DNA from: Catalinimonas alkaloidigena
GTDB taxonomy: Bacteria; Bacteroidota; Bacteroidia; Cytophagales; Flexibacteraceae
DNA length: 64,000 bases
Assembly: GCF_900100765.1 (NCBI RefSeq)
Contig: NZ_FNFO01000007.1
Location: 62,001 to 126,000, forward strand
Direction: 5' to 3'
Positions 63,922 through 64,000 of the stretch are shown here, piece after piece. A model generated the notes under the pieces. That model made no database searches. It had not been told where the DNA came from and saw only the letters and a program-made list of their open reading frames with translations. The position numbers and the translations under genes were made by a program. Numbering within the stretch: the stretch's first letter is position 1; each line of letters opens with the position of its first letter.

Positions 63922-63960
63922 ACACCCCGCTGAGATCTCCCTTAGCGGGGTGTTTTTTTC
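63922..63960 (+). terminator. Second terminator-like hairpin near the right edge
   Basis: ACACCCCGCT (63922-63931) pairs with AGCGGGGTGT (63943-63952), followed by seven T on the plus strand. No gene is visible between it and the ssrA terminator, so it may back that up, end an unseen small RNA, or serve a minus-strand gene beyond the window. Confidence 0.75.
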
Positions 63961-64000
63961 ATTAATCCTTTCTGTACTAGCTATACTAGGGGTTCGTACA

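Overview
The window looks like chromosomal DNA of a Bacteroidota bacterium, probably of the Cytophagales type, with moderately high G+C. Four signs point there. Four large secreted proteins end in type IX secretion (T9SS) type A sorting domains. Two genes look like T9SS machinery (porQ, and a porE-like gene). The tmRNA encodes the tag GETNYALAA, a form I know from Bacteroides. Several promoters fit the Bacteroidota pattern TTG - 17-21 nt - TAnnTTTG (or TAnTTTG). I infer the phylum with confidence and the order only tentatively.

Layout. (a) 1-1365: the end of a probable glycosyltransferase and a complete GT2 glycosyltransferase, by eye less G+C-rich than the rest. (b) 1629-12340: two T9SS cargo genes, a 2350-residue PKD/propeller protein and a right-handed beta-helix protein with two malectin domains, with a small unknown exported protein between them. 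(c) 12341-13282: a long AT-rich gap that includes a possible orphan small RNA. (d) 13283-22085: dihydrolipoamide dehydrogenase and a PorE-like OmpA protein on the minus strand, divergent from a compact lon-porQ-hslU cluster. (e) 22140-51770: two giant paralogous surface proteins (about 6554 and 2866 residues) in tandem, filling nearly half the window. (f) 51775-54778: a PAP2 phosphatase divergent from a marR-pirin-yceI cluster, then a 36-residue basic peptide gene. (g) 54832-63345: DacB/PBP4, a large SF1 helicase of the DUF4011 type, DnaX and a DUF481-like beta-barrel. (h) 63421-63790: tmRNA (ssrA), followed by terminators.

The unifying theme is T9SS surface display. The PorE-like protein and PorQ would serve export or surface attachment, and the PKD protein, the beta-helix protein and the two giants would be cargo. 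The giants are built from carbohydrate-binding and Ig-like modules (malectin, BACON-like, concanavalin-like, CBM6-like, PKD, cadherin-like) around PQQ-sugar-dehydrogenase-like propellers. This suggests giant polysaccharide-binding adhesins or matrix proteins, but that function is inferred. The most striking structural signals are a 1447-bp near-identical direct repeat inside giant 1, shared modular blocks between the two giants, stem-loops in both giant leaders, and a matching palindromic operator before marR and before the pirin gene.
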